A DNA stretch of 64,000 bases. Origin: Neoarius graeffei. Taxonomy: Eukaryota > Chordata > Actinopteri > Siluriformes > Ariidae. The notes beneath the pieces were generated by a model that worked only from the letters and a program-made list of their open reading frames with translations, made no database searches and had not been told where the DNA came from. A program made the translations under genes and the position numbers. Shown in pieces: positions 12,101 through 22,983 of this stretch (positions are counted from its first letter, which is position 1; each line of letters begins with the position of its first letter). The stretch spans positions 30,227,698-30,291,697 of the forward strand of contig NC_083577.1 of NCBI RefSeq assembly GCF_027579695.1. The letters are read 5' to 3'.

Positions 12101-12372
12101 TGTGGTATTATGGTGGTAAATATCGTGCAGGTTCTACACCACATCCAGACACTCAGCTCTCAGTAGCACAGAAACTCCAGAGGATCAGAGTGAAGCTGGA
12201 CTGGGACAGAGGAAAACTGTCATTCTCCAACCCTTTCACTAACACACACTTACACACTGTCACACACAAATTTACTGATAAATTACTGCCATTCCTATGT
12301 GTTTATCATAAAGAATCTCCTCTAAAGATCCTCCCACTTGCGTGCTCTGTAAGAGTGAATCAGATCAGTTAG
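9166..12372 (+). CDS. TRIM35-like E3 ubiquitin ligase, copy A (six coding exons, intact)
   Basis: Coding exons: 9166-9564, 9718-9813, 9903-10133, 10262-10284, 10371-10489 and 11828-12372, all with AG/GT borders and continuous frame, giving about 470 residues. The 96-, 231- and 23-bp exons are the usual TRIM coiled-coil pattern. Residues 12-51 form a C3HC4 RING (C12, C15, C27, H29, C32, C35, C48, C51); 89-120 a B-box 2 (C89, H92, C100, D103, C108, C111, H117, H120); about 134-250 a charged coiled coil; about 290-470 PRY-SPRY with [15 protein letters not shown] and [10 protein letters not shown]. By family it should act in the cytosol as a RING ubiquitin ligase, with the SPRY domain choosing the target, and many fish relatives work in antiviral defence. 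The exact target is unknown. It is the first of four tandem copies, and an ISRE-like site lies upstream. Confidence 0.9.
10711..10997 (+). mobile_element. SINE in TRIM A intron 5, internally deleted
   Basis: Same SINE family as at 5937. It sits between GCAGTTCATTG (10700-10710) and GCAATTCATTTG (10998-11009), an aged target-site duplication. It occupies the same place in copies B and C, so it predates the cluster. Between TGTCAGCCC and TGTAGAACAGG it lacks about 90 bp that copy B retains; copy C shares the same gap. Confidence 0.9.
11311..11398 (+). promoter_or_regulatory. RFX/NF-Y-like module in TRIM A intron 5: three 24-bp Y-box repeats
   Basis: Three tandem 24-bp units starting at 11325, 11349 and 11373 each contain CTGATTGGTT, the classical Y box bound by NF-Y. 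Just before them stands TTGGCAACAGATTG, close to the X box of MHC class II promoters bound by RFX. An inverted Y box AACCAATCAG follows at 11521-11530 and a GC box GAGGCGGGAGG at about 11573. The block is kept in copies B and C. Function is inferred from motifs only. Confidence 0.4.
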
Positions 12373-12402
12373 CATTGATGTTGTTTTATTCCAGTTCATT
12401 AA

Positions 12403-12408
12403 TAAAAA
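12403..12408 (+). terminator. Polyadenylation signal of TRIM A
   Basis: AATAAA lies 31 bp after the stop codon. The same signal follows copies B (31157) and C (52090). Confidence 0.7.
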
Positions 12409-12832
12409 TACTGCAAATTAAAAGATTAGTGTTCTTTGTGTTAGTCTTTTTTTCCCCCTTTTGGAAACCCTGAAGCACACACTGATTTTTTTTCAAGTGA
12501 ATCAACTCAAAATATTGACAGAATATCTTGAAATAATGAATTAACTCAAATAATAAGATATCTTAAAATATATTATGATAGCTTTTGAAAGTATGAGGAA
12601 GTCAAAATAATAAGTGAAATAATGACACTGTCTTGAAATAACAAGGTATTAACTCAAAATAATCACTTAGCATTTAATTAAAATCACCAAAGTGTTTTAA
12701 ATGCAGAATGAGCTGAAAAGATTATTTAATTTTATTGATGTTTTTTTAAATAGTTTTAAATAAATTGAGAATTTGAAAGCTCATGTCTTGCCTGTATTGG
12801 TACTTGTTAGCGTTTGCTGTTAATCTTGGATG

Positions 12833-12834
<2 letters not shown>

Positions 12835-12915
<81 letters not shown>
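12835..12915. repeat. (GT)n microsatellite
   Basis: An 81-bp perfect GT run. The paralogous site near 52520 has only about 30 bp. Confidence 0.95.
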
Positions 12916-12922
<7 letters not shown>

Positions 12923-13932
12923 GCAGTGGAGGAGAATTTAAGCTCTAAGTTTCCCTCCACCAGCAGTTTGTGGTTTTGTAAAGATCAGATGGATTTGTAT
13001 GTTAATGCTGCATTCGGTGATGATTCACAAGTTCAAATCAATTCTGAGTGAAATAAATTCACTTTGTTCATTCTGATATTAAACACTGTTAATCTGCATA
13101 ATGAGACAATTAAAATATGCACAAATAAATATATCTGTAATCTGTGTAATGTTTATTATTAACAGTTAAAATGTTCATGATGTGCACAGTTATATATTTG
13201 TACAGATGTGTACAGTGGTTGTTGTTATTTACATGATTAGTATCAGGGATGTGTTCAGTTTAATGTGTGTGTAAGTGATCACTGAGAGGATGTGGAAGAG
13301 AGAGAGGCAGGTGAGAGAGTCAGTCATTAAAGGTGTGAAAAGCAACAATTTTCTCAATGTTCTCTATCGTCATTTAACCGCAAGTTATATTTAACTCTCA
13401 TCCATTATCCCTGGCTGCTGTATCACATGGGTTAAAACATGACAAGATCTGTCTCTTCTTTAATAAATAAAAATTAAACATTTAGGCCTAGGTATTTTAT
13501 TTTTCTCCCATGCCTTCCCACTACAGTGTTCCAACTTTTTTGGAATTGGGGTTGTATTATTATTACAAAGCTTTTTAAATACTTGATTCTGATTGGTTTA
13601 CAGTCTGTTTTTTCTTTATTACAAACTACTTGTAACTTGTTTTTGACCACGACATTACCATAAGCAATAAAATAATTTTAAAACAATATTTTGTGTCAGT
13701 TGTTGAGTTTTTTTAGTGCGTAACTGTGTAATAAATGGGATAATGTATAGTGAGCCAATTCTTATTGCAAAATAAAACCCCTTCAGGGTGATTCAAGACC
13801 TTCTCTGCTTTGTGTTGGACTCCTGCATCACCCTGTCAGGGTGTATTTCATGATAATAACCAGCTTACTGTACATTATCGCTCATTCATTTAAGTGAACA
13901 TAATGATCTTTGGCCTAAACTAACCTGGAGCC

Positions 13933-14175
13933 ATGGGTTCTTTGCAAACGACCACTCACGATGCAAAAGTGCTGATGGTTTGTGCTGCTTATGGCTGTTC
14001 TAATGGATCAACCCTGGGGGGAAAAAGAAAAACAAGGGCTACAGAAATGGACAAATTTCCCCATCTGGCTACCTCTACTAAACAATCTAGCACTGTCTTT
14101 TTCGAGACCATTATTGAGTACGAACACGATCCAGTTTTCCTCTTACAGTTCATGTTTGAATTTTACCAAAAGGTC
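13933..14175 (+). pseudogene. THAP-like zinc-finger relic
   Basis: A short frame reads MVCAAYGCSNGSTLG and then MDKFPH, resembling the start of a THAP domain (C-x4-C, then F-x-KFP). The second half of a THAP domain is not clear in one frame. A parallel copy stands at 53525 with MVCVAYGCSNRSTLG. It may be an old transposase fragment (P, Kolobok) or part of a host THAP gene. The call is tentative. Confidence 0.35.
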
Positions 14176-14207
14176 TGTTTTGTGTGCCAGGCTTCTGGAC
14201 TTTCTGG

Positions 14208-14217
<10 letters not shown>

Positions 14218-14285
<68 letters not shown>
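14218..14285. repeat. (TA)n microsatellite, left part
   Basis: A pure TA run that continues at 15774-15816 after the Tc1-like insertion. The undisturbed array in the paralogue is 53771-53826. Confidence 0.95.
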
Positions 14286-14286
<1 letters not shown>

Positions 14287-15772
14287 TAGTGCATCTCAAA
14301 AAATTAGAATACCATGAAAAATTTCCTTTTTTTCATAATTTAATTCAAAAAGGTAAACTTTCATATATTCTATATTCATGACATGTAAAGTGAAATATTT
14401 AAAGCCTTTTTTTTATTTTGATGATTATGGCTTATAGCTCATGAAAATCAGAAATCCAGTATCTCAAATTATTAGAATATTCCCTAAGATCAATCAAAAA
14501 AAGGATTTACAATACAGAAATGTCCAACTTCTGAAAAGTAGATTCATTTATACACTCAATACTTGGTTGGGGCTCCTTTACCATGAATTACTGTATCAAT
14601 GCAGTGTGGCATGGAGGTGATCAGTCTGTGGCACTGCTGAGGTGTTACTGAAGCCCAGGTTGCTTTGATAGTGACCTTCAGCATATCTGTATTTTTGGGT
14701 CAGGTGTTTCTCATCTTCCTCTTGACAATACTCCATAGATTCTCTATGGGGTTCAGGTCAGGCAAGTTGGCTGGCCAATCAGGCACAGTAATATCATGGT
14801 CAGCAAACCATTTGGTAGTAGTTTTGGCACTGTGGGTAGGTGCTAAGTCCCGCTGGAAAAGGAAATCAGCATCTCCAAAAAGCTCGTCAGCAGATGGAAG
14901 CATGAAGTGCTCTAAAATCTCCTGGTAGATGGCTGTGTTGACTTTGGACTTGATAAAATACAGTGGACCAACACCAGCAGATGACATGGCACCCCAAATC
15001 ATCACAGACTGTGGAAACTTCACACTGGGCTTCAAACACCTTGGATTCTGTGCCTCCCCACTCTTCCTCCAGACTCTAGAACCGTGATTTCCAAATTAAA
15101 TGCAAAATGTACTTTCATCTGAAAAGAGGACTTTGGACCACTGAGCAACAGTCCATTTCTTTCTCTCCTTAGCCCAGATAAGACACTTCTGACATTGTCT
15201 CTGGCTCAGGAGTCGCTTGATATTAGGAATGCGAAAGTTGTATCCCCTTTCTTGAAGATGTCTGTTCGTGATGGGTCTTGATACACTGACACCAGCCTCA
15301 GTCCACTCCTTGTGAAGCCCTCCCAAGTTCTTGAATCAACTTTTCTTGACAATCCTCTCAAGACTGCGGCCATCCCTGTTGCTTGTGCACCTTTTCCAGC
15401 CACCCTTTTCAGCAATGACCTTTTGTGGTTTACCCTCCTTGTGGAGGGCATCAGTGATCATCTTCTGGACAACAGTCAAGTCAGCAGTCTTCCCCATGAT
15501 TGTGGTTGTGTGTACTGAACTAGACCGAGAGATACACTGTGTTCATACTGTTTTACTCAAACTCGAAATGAAATATTCTAATATTTTGAGATGGGTGTTT
15601 TTTATGTTTTTGTACTGTATGCCATACTGATTAAAATTAAAATAGAAAAATGCTTGAAACATTTTAGTTTATGTGTAATGAGTCTATAATATATAACATT
15701 TTCACTTTCTTAAATAACTGATGGAAAATATTGAACTTTTTCCACAATATTCTAATTTTTTGAGATGCACTA

Positions 15773-15773
<1 letters not shown>
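14286..15773 (-). mobile_element. Tc1-like transposon inserted in the (TA)n array
   Basis: 1488 bp with inverted ends CTAGTGCATCTCAAAAAATT and its complement, flanked by TA on both sides. The transposase gene is on the minus strand. The paralogue at 53771-53826 lacks it. Confidence 0.92.
14556..15497 (-). pseudogene. Tc1-like transposase, three in-frame stops
   Basis: A single frame of 314 codons from MGKTADLTVVQKM to PTKY. It has the paired helix-turn-helix region at the N-terminus, then the DD34E-type residues in FSDEST, FQRDLAPTH and [12 protein letters not shown]. The frame is broken only by three nonsense codons: after IVKKS, after STFCI and after KRKMRNT (14702-14700). Two are probably CGA to TGA changes, typical of CpG decay; the third is TAA. 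It is a dead but recognisable full-length copy. Confidence 0.88.

Positions 15774-15816
<43 letters not shown>
15774..15816. repeat. (TA)n microsatellite, right part
   Basis: A TA run between the Tc1-like element and the LINE head. Confidence 0.95.
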
Positions 15817-15819
<3 letters not shown>

Positions 15820-15890
15820 AGCTGGATAGTACAGTGGTAATGCTCACTGACTACGACGCAGGAGATCGGGGTTCGAATCCCGGTCGGGGC
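15817..15890 (+). other. tRNA-like head of the LINE
   Basis: It contains an A-box-like GGATAGTACAGTGGTAATGC and a perfect B-box GGTTCGAATCC with a T-arm-like stem. There is no convincing acceptor stem, so it is not called as a tRNA gene. It may act as an internal pol III promoter or be a captured SINE head. Confidence 0.5.
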
Positions 15891-15929
15891 AAAACATCAT
15901 CCAGTAAGGGTCCTTAGGCAAGACCCCTC

Positions 15930-18900
15930 ATGATATATCAGCCTACCTCAGGAATGAGTGAAGACATAACTGATAGAGTCATACCGGCTCAGACGTCGCC
16001 CGGGTCAACAAGGTCTGCGTCAGTTGCTAGGGAACCAGGGCAAACTGATGAGAAATGGGCTACTGGAACAAGACATCGATGGACGAGGACAGAAAATATG
16101 GATTTGCTGGAATGCTACTATACAAGCAATCCCAGAGAGAGGGGATACATGCAGCGAATGTGGGACCATTGGATACTTCGAAACCCACAATCAAGGCTAA
16201 CAAAGAAACAGCTATTAGCCCAGTGTTCCAACATCCGTAATCGAAATCTACTATCACAACTAGAGATTAATGAAATACAACAACAAAGGGGGAGCCAGGA
16301 AGACAGGTCAGCAGGGAGATGTCATCATCCCCACAACCAGAGATACCAGATACTTGGTACCAGAGGTACCAAGCCCCAACACCTAACAGCCTCAACACAA
16401 GAGCTGAAGACAATCTCCACAAGAACCATCACTGAGACCAACAAGCTGATACACAGTACAGCAACAGTAATCATGGAGATGCTTGGACACAAGATGGGCT
16501 CGGGACATAACAAACAGTATCCACCATGGAAGAGATGATAAGAGGCCAAGATAAAGGCAGCACGGAGAGAAGTTAGCCAGCTAGCTGAACTACAGAAAGG
16601 GAACATGGTGAATAAAGGGGCACCCAGGAAGTACAACTCACTCTCCATACCAGAGGCACTCGAAACTGCCAAACAGCGACTAACAGCTCTGGCCACCCGG
16701 TTGAAGAGATACACCAAGGAGGGAGAGGCCAGAAGAATAAACAAGCTGTTCTCCACTGAACCAGCCAAGGTGTAGTGGCAGGGGCACAACAACCGGTCAG
16801 ACCCACCAAGAGCTGAGGTGGAAAAATACTGGAAAGACATATGGGAAAGAACGGCATCACACAACACCGATGCCCAATGGTTAGTGGCCCTAAGAGCTGA
16901 CCACAGCAACCTCCCAGAACAAGAACCAGTAACCATCTCAATGGCAGACGTCCAAGAAAGAGTATCAAAGATGAAGAGCTGGACAGCACCAGGCCCCGAT
17001 ATGATCCATACGTACTGGCTGAAGAAGCTAACTGCACTCCATGAACGCCTAGCAGCACAGATGAACCAGCTACTGAGGGATGGAACCCACCCAGAATGGC
17101 TAACCCAAGGCAGGACAGTCCTAATCATGAAGGACCCCCAGAAGGGACCCATCCCATCCAACTACCGGCCAATTACCTGTCTCTGCACAACATGGAAGGT
17201 CCTGTCAGGCATCATTGAGGCAAAAATGAGTAAGCATGTGGCTCAATACATGAGCGAGGCACAGAAAGGGATTGGCAGTAACACCAGAGGAGCCAAGCAC
17301 CAGCTACTGGTCGATAGAACAGTTGCCCGAGACTGTAAGAAGAGACAGACCAACCTGTGCACTGCCTGGATTGACTACAAGAAAGCCTACGACTCAATGC
17401 CACACACATGGATACTGGAATGTCTGGAACTGTATAAGATCAACAGGAACCTAAGGACCTTCATCCAGAACTCAATGGAAATGTGGAAGACAACCCTAGA
17501 GGCCAACTCAAAACCCATTGCCCAAGTCAACATCAAGTGTGGCATATACCAAGGAGATGCGCTATCACCACTGCTGTTCTGCATAGGCCTGAACCCCCTC
17601 AGTCGGATCATCACGAAGAGCGGCTACGGGTACCGATTCCGTAGTGGGGCAACAATCAGCCACCTGCTCTACATGGATGACATCAAGCTGTATGCCAGGA
17701 ACGAGCGAGAAATAGACTCGCCGATCCACACCACCCGGATCTACAGCGATGACATAGGGATGTCATTCGGATTGGACAAGTGTGGCCGGATGGTCTCAAA
17801 GAGAGGCAAGATGATCCGGACTGAGGGGATTGACCTACCAGAGGGCAACATAGGTGATATCCAAGACAGCTACAAGTACCTTGGCATCCCACAGGCTAAT
17901 GGAAACCATGAAGAAGCCACAAGGAAGTCAACCACAGCCAAATACCTCCAGAGAGTAAGGCAGGTCCTGAAAAGTCAGCTGAATGGTAAGAACAAGGTCC
18001 GAGCCATCAACATGTACGCACTACCAGTCATCAGATACCCCGCTGGTATCATAAACTGGCCAAAGGAAGAGATAGAAGCCACAGATATCAAGACTAGAAA
18101 GCTCCTCACCATGCATGGAGGGTTCCACCCCAAGTCCAGCACCCTGAGACTATACACTAAGCAGAAAGAGGGAGGCCGAGGGCTAGTGAGCATCAAGACC
18201 ACGGTCCAGGATGAAACATAGAAAATCCGAGAATACATCAGAAAGATGGCCCCAAAGGATGAACTGCTAAGTGAATGTCTCAGGCAGCAGAACCCTGATG
18301 AGAGCACAGAGGAGGAGGAGGAACAGACAACCTGGAGAGACAAACCCCTACATGGCATGTACCACCGTCAGATAGAGGAAGTGGCTGATATCAAGAAATC
18401 CTACCAGTGGCTGGATAATGCAGGACTGACAGACAGCACAGAGGCACTAATCATGGCAGCACAAGAACAGGCCATAAGCACAAGAGCCACAGAGGCCAGG
18501 ATCTACCAGAGTAGATCAGACCCAAGATGCAGACTGTGCAAAGAAGCCCCTGAAACAGTCCAGCACATAGTAGCAGGGTGTAAGATGCTAGCTGGATCAG
18601 CGTACATGGAGAGGCACAACCAAGTGGCTGGGATAGTATACAGGAACATCTGCAACCAGTATGGAATAGAAGTACCCAAGTCCCAATGGGCCATACCACA
18701 GAAGGTGGCGGAGAACAACAGGGCCAAGGTTCTGTGGGACTTCAGCTTCCAGACTGACAAACAGATCCTGGCTAACCAACCGGACATAGTGGTGGTGGAC
18801 AAAGAGCAGAAGAGGGTGGTGGTGATAGATGTGGCGATCCCAGCTAACGCCAACATCAGGAAGAAGGAACATGAGAAACTTGAGAAGTATCAAGGGTTGA

Positions 18901-19103
18901 AAGAGCAGCTGGAACGGATGTGGAAGGTCAAGGGTTGCGTGGTCCCCGTGGTAGTGGGGGCACTTGGGGCAGTAACCCCCAAACTGGGAGAGTGGCTCCA
19001 GCAAATCCCAGGAACAACATCTGAAGCCTCAGTCCAGAAGAGTGCAGTCCTAGGAACATCGAAGATACTGCGCAGAACCCTCAAACTCCCAGGCCTCTGG
19101 TAG
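15930..19103 (+). pseudogene. LINE polyprotein: reverse transcriptase plus restriction-like endonuclease
   Basis: One frame of 1058 codons. The N-terminal part carries YMQRMWDHWILRNPQSRL. The RT domain (about 16900-17750) has YRPITCL, AWIDYKKAYDS, GIYQGDALSPLLF and the catalytic LLYMDD. A CCHC knuckle CRLCKEAPETVQHIVAGC lies near 18530, and a PD-D type nuclease motif QPDIVVVD with VVVIDVAIP near 18780-18840. Stops sit at 16536-16541 (TGATAA), 16773-16775 (TAG) and 18219-18221 (TAG). Around 16505-16560 another frame reads MEEMIRG, so a pair of small indels may explain the first stops. The copy is dead but young. Single-ORF RLE LINEs of this type usually choose specific targets; here it is TA repeats. 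Confidence 0.85.
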
Positions 19104-19170
19104 AGGACCCGAGCTTGAGGATGACATGGATATCACCCCCCCCGCCGGGGGTGAGAAGGAGATTTTTTTT

Positions 19171-19699
19171 TTATTTTTTTATATATATTGAATGTAAGAT
19201 CAGAGATCTTGATTTGCAGCACAGCTCATGACAACAATCACGAAGGCAGTGGAATGTTTGAAGAGAAACAGAGATCATCAGTGTATTTAAACTCTGAAAC
19301 CTTTTAAAGCTTGACTTGGAAACCTGACGTACTGGTGTTTTTAAGTCTCCAAATACTTTGGGGGCCTTGCATAAGATTCCACAACCATCCCGAGTGGGAC
19401 TAGTTGGACAGATACCGTGGGTTTTTCCCTGTCTTTCAATTCAATTCAGGACTATAAGTCGATTTTTATGAGGAACACTAATTTTGAAGCTGTACTGCCT
19501 TTCAGATTTTTCAAGTTTAGTTCTTAAAAAGAATTTTCCCCTGACACCCAATTATTTTTTGTTTAGTGGAGCAAACACTACTGACTTCAAATCACAGACT
19601 TCCTTTTTTTAATAGAACAATGAATGAACTGAGGGCCATGTGGCGCTAAATTCTCCGCTATTTTTTCTTGCTTCACCATGACCCAATTCAAGATACTAT
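19171..19699. repeat. TRIM A 3' flank after the LINE, duplicated at 53827-54347
   Basis: From GAATGTRAGA the sequence matches the copy C flank closely up to GATACTA at 19699. There copy C is interrupted by a MITE and the homology ends. No gene is seen. Confidence 0.85.
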
Positions 19700-20735
19700 G
19701 TCATGCATCGTGTGATGGGCTTTCCCCGTTCTTGCAAGGCATTGTGGGATACAAATTTGAAACAGGAGAGAAAAATGAAGGATGAGTGTGCGAATGAAAC
19801 GTGAAAGACCGACTACAGTAACGGAAAGCGAGAAGAAAAGACGTGATGTTGCGAAGGAAAGAAAATGCAGGACCAAACTAATAAATATTGGTGGTCAGTG
19901 AACACCTCGGTGTGATCAGCTGTTCGTTTAGCGACAGAATGATGGAAGTGTCAGGGCAGGGTCAAAGGTAAACCTGTAGATGGCAGTAATGCAATACTGT
20001 GGATGCCAGCTGCTGTAAAACCCAAAAGAAGTAGCAGATATACCTGTGCATGCACACACGGACTTCTTCTGTCTGCTTGACTGCACGAAACGAGTGATTT
20101 GATGCACATTATTTGCTTGGGAATCCCCTCAGATCACTTCCCAGCCACAGAATGGCCTATGTTTTTTTTTTGAATCCCCCGCAGGCCGAAATGCCCAAAG
20201 AGGGATTAAGTGGTGGCGAAGTCTGTCCGTCTGTCTGTACGTCCTGGAAAGGGTTCTCACCTTCTGAAATCAACTCCTCTCACAATTTTTGGAGGAATAT
20301 CACGAAACTTGGCGAAAGGCTTTGTTATAGGACAGTCATGCGCATATTGCAATTTCATTTGCAATATATTGTAGTGGGGGATATTGTGCTCTCAGAGCAC
20401 CCTTGTTTAGATATTACAGAAATAAACATACAGTATAGGGTGAATTTTGACGCTATTTCAAGAAGCAAAATGCTATTTCAAAATGACCGTTTACCGGGAT
20501 GCTATTTGAAATCCCTGGGGAGAACACTGCTCTTTACTTACTTGTTTCAGGGTTAATTATTTGTTGAAGTCAACATTCATAATAAGTGTGCTGTTCCTTT
20601 GATTGCTTGCATTCTGATAGAAGTGAAAGCGGGGGATACGTAAGTGAGCAGTAGCTCACAGATGATCTTGTTGCGGGCATGTCGGACAGAATGTACCCAC
20701 ATGTGGCTTTGCCTGAGTCTGGGTTGAATATTTAA
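19700..20735. other. Stretch without recognised genes
   Basis: Mixed DNA with no convincing coding frame. Some parts (GGAAAGGGTTCTCACC, around 20245) look like dispersed fish repeats, but no ends were found. Confidence 0.4.
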
Positions 20736-21658
20736 AGGAGAACTGAAGTCATTTTTAAACTTGCTTTATTTCTTAATTAACGTGTTATTCAATTATGTTT
20801 TTGCTTTTAGTAACCTTATATCGTGGCTCGTATTGGCAACTAATTGCAATTAAATATTATACTTATCGGCCTATTCGGTTTTTAGCCATGTTGAATTTAG
20901 TTCATTTGGTCCATGACAGGCGTCGCTTATCCGCACAATCTTCACGAGACTTGTGCGAGACTTTGAAACGTGAAGAAGTGTCAGCCAGGTGTCAGTGCCG
21001 CCATTTTGAAAACTGTTTTCCAAACAAAATATTGCACAAAAACGAGTTTAAATGGCGATTACTGCCTACTTTTTTCAAACTTTCCTGATTACTATCAAAA
21101 CAAACAAAACTTCCAGCTTGATTACATCAAGTCAAGTCTGTTTGTTTGTATCGCGCTTTTAACAACAGACATCCCAAAGCAGCTTTACGGAATCTGAATG
21201 ACCCAAGACATGAGCCAAGTTTATCCCTAATCTATCCCCAATGAGCAAGCCTGAATACATCAGCATTTGAAAGAGGGCACGCGCATCTTTTGACAACTTT
21301 GGCAGATGTTGGTCACTTTCACTGTGTCTGAAATCGCTCCCTACTCACCATATGGGGCACTATATAGCGGAGACGCCATTTTGTAGTGCTGTCCGAAACC
21401 TTAGTGAGGATTATTTACACCCTATATAGTGCACTCAAAGTATCCCATGATGCATTATGAAAAGTAGTGTACGACCGATGGTCATTAACCCAAGCAATAT
21501 ATCCCATCATGCATTGCAGTGGCGCTGAAAGAAATCAAATTGAAAGTCTCAAATTTGATTTAATAAAAGGCAGCGGCAAAGAAGAAAGTATTCAGCTTTG
21601 ATTTAAAAAATAACTGAAAGATGCAGGTACTTTCATTGATTAATGTGGGAGTATTTAA
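20736..21658. repeat. First, partial unit of a Kolobok-like element
   Basis: It begins TTTAA-AGGAGAACTGAAG, the same left end as the next unit, and carries the same interior including the start of an inner element (TGTGTCTGAAATCGCTCC). It breaks off where the second unit starts, so it is a tandem partial duplication. It has an extra insertion at 21130-21256. Confidence 0.7.
21130..21256. mobile_element. Short 127-bp insertion, SINE-like
   Basis: AAGTCAAGTCTG... lies between direct repeats ACATCA (21124-21129, 21257-21262). The sister unit near 21995 lacks it. It resembles the common fish repeat that starts with CAAGTCAAGT and mentions TTTGTATCGCGC. The family is not certain. Confidence 0.55.
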
Positions 21659-22873
21659 AGGAGAACTGAAGTCATTTTTAAACTTGCTTTATTTCTTAAT
21701 TCACGTGTTATTCAATTACGTTTTTGCTTTTAGTAACCTTATATCGTGGCTTGTATTGGCAATTAATTGCAATTAAATATTATACTTATCGGCCTGTTCG
21801 GTTTTTAGCCATGTTGAATTTAGTTCGTTTGGTCCACGGCAGGCGTCGCTTATCCGCGCGATCTTCATGAGACTTGTGCGAGACTTCGAAACGTGAAGTG
21901 TCAGCGCCGCCATTTTGAAAACTGTTTTCCAAATGAAATATTGGCGATTACTGCCTACTTTTTTCAAACTTTCCTGATTGCTATCAAAACAAACAAAATT
22001 TACATCAACATTCGAAAGAGTGCATGCCTTTTAACAACATTGTCAGATGTTAGTCACTTTCACTGTGTCTGAAATCGCTCCCTACTCACTATATATGGCA
22101 CTATATAGCGGGGACGCCATTTTGTAGTGCTGTCCGAAACCTTTGTGAGGATTATTTACACCCTATATAGTGCAGTCAAAGTCTCTCACAATGCATCACA
22201 AAAAGTAGTGTACAACCGATGGTCACTAACCCAAGCAATATATCCCATCATGCATTGTGGTCGTGCTGAAAGAATTCAAATTAAAAGTCTCAAATTTGAT
22301 TTAATAAAAGGCAGCGGCAAAGAAGAAAGTATTCAGCCTTGATTTAAAAAAAAAAACTTAAAGATGCAGATACTTTGTATTTATTAATGTGGGAAATATG
22401 CTCAGTATAATATGCATTTATCACAAAAATACATGCATGTATTTATTATTTTGAAAACCCACCAGCCGACTGATCTGGCACGTTTTAATTGTGCGACACT
22501 AATGACGTAAATACCAGCGCGATGGACTAGTGTCCGAAAGCGGGTTTTTTTTTTTTCATTTTACCAATGAGCTCACTATATAGTCCTCTTTATAGTAATT
22601 CCCTATATAGGGAGTCATGAATGAGTGAGTGAGTTCGGACACAGGGTTTGATTTCCGCTGAACGTTTTACTTCCTTCCTACGATATCTCGCACAGGTCTC
22701 AATGCATCTCATTTACAGCCATTGCTTTGATATATGGACTGATATATTCCATAGCATATACACTTATAACGTGCTATAGCAGTGACAAAATAGCTATCAA
22801 AAATGCATTCCTATATTGAATAAAATGAGATAAATAGAATTTTGATAATAAAAAATTTGCCTTCAGTTCTCCT
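21659..22873. mobile_element. Kolobok-like non-autonomous element with a nested inverted-repeat element
   Basis: The ends AGGAGAACTGAAG and CTTCAGTTCTCCT are inverted repeats next to TTAA on the left (21655-21658) and a decayed TTAT on the right. Inside is a second inverted pair, GTGTCTGAAATCGCTCCC near 22063 against GAGTTCGGACACAGGG near 22632, with matching CCCTATATAG blocks. No coding frame is seen. Confidence 0.65.
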
Positions 22874-22883
22874 TTTATACGAA

Positions 22884-22955
22884 ATGCCACAAATTTGCTC
22901 AGTTATCGGCTGCATGAACAATTCTGCTGAGGCTGGAGTCAGATTGTTTAGTTAA
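22884..22955 (+). pseudogene. THAP-domain N-terminal fragment
   Basis: A 23-codon frame reads MPQICSVIGCMNNSAEAGVR then LFS and stops. This fits the first strand and C-x4-C pair of a THAP zinc finger. It lies between the Kolobok-like right end and the hAT left end, so it may be the first exon of a transposase or captured gene. The rest is missing. Confidence 0.4.
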
Positions 22956-22983
22956 AATGCGAGAAGCACCCCAAATGGACGAT

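Larger units (their letters stand above)
12409..14217. repeat. 3' flank of TRIM A, duplicated at 52100-53770
   Basis: This AT-rich stretch continues almost colinearly in copy C's flank. It holds a long (GT)n array, a transposon-like end ACTTTTTTGGAATTGGGGTT near 13530, and a THAP-like relic at 13933. Copy B matches only to about 12833. No further gene is seen. Confidence 0.8.
15817..19170 (+). mobile_element. R4/Dong-like LINE with restriction-like endonuclease
   Basis: About 3.35 kb in sense orientation, inserted at the right edge of a (TA)n array. It has a tRNA-like head (15817-15890), one long frame (15930-19103) and a short 3' UTR with a C8/GGGGG hairpin near 19133. It looks full length. 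Rex6 in fish belongs to this clade. The paralogue flank at 53827 joins the (TA)n directly, so this insertion is specific to copy A. Confidence 0.85.

Noticed and set aside
15817-15890. Possible tRNA gene
   Set aside because: B box and T arm are good, but no acceptor stem or clear anticodon stem is present, and it is joined to a LINE; recorded as a tRNA-like head.
16325-17161. 278-codon minus-strand frame and other minus-strand frames to 19084
   Set aside because: Antisense shadows of the LINE polyprotein, with no motifs of their own.
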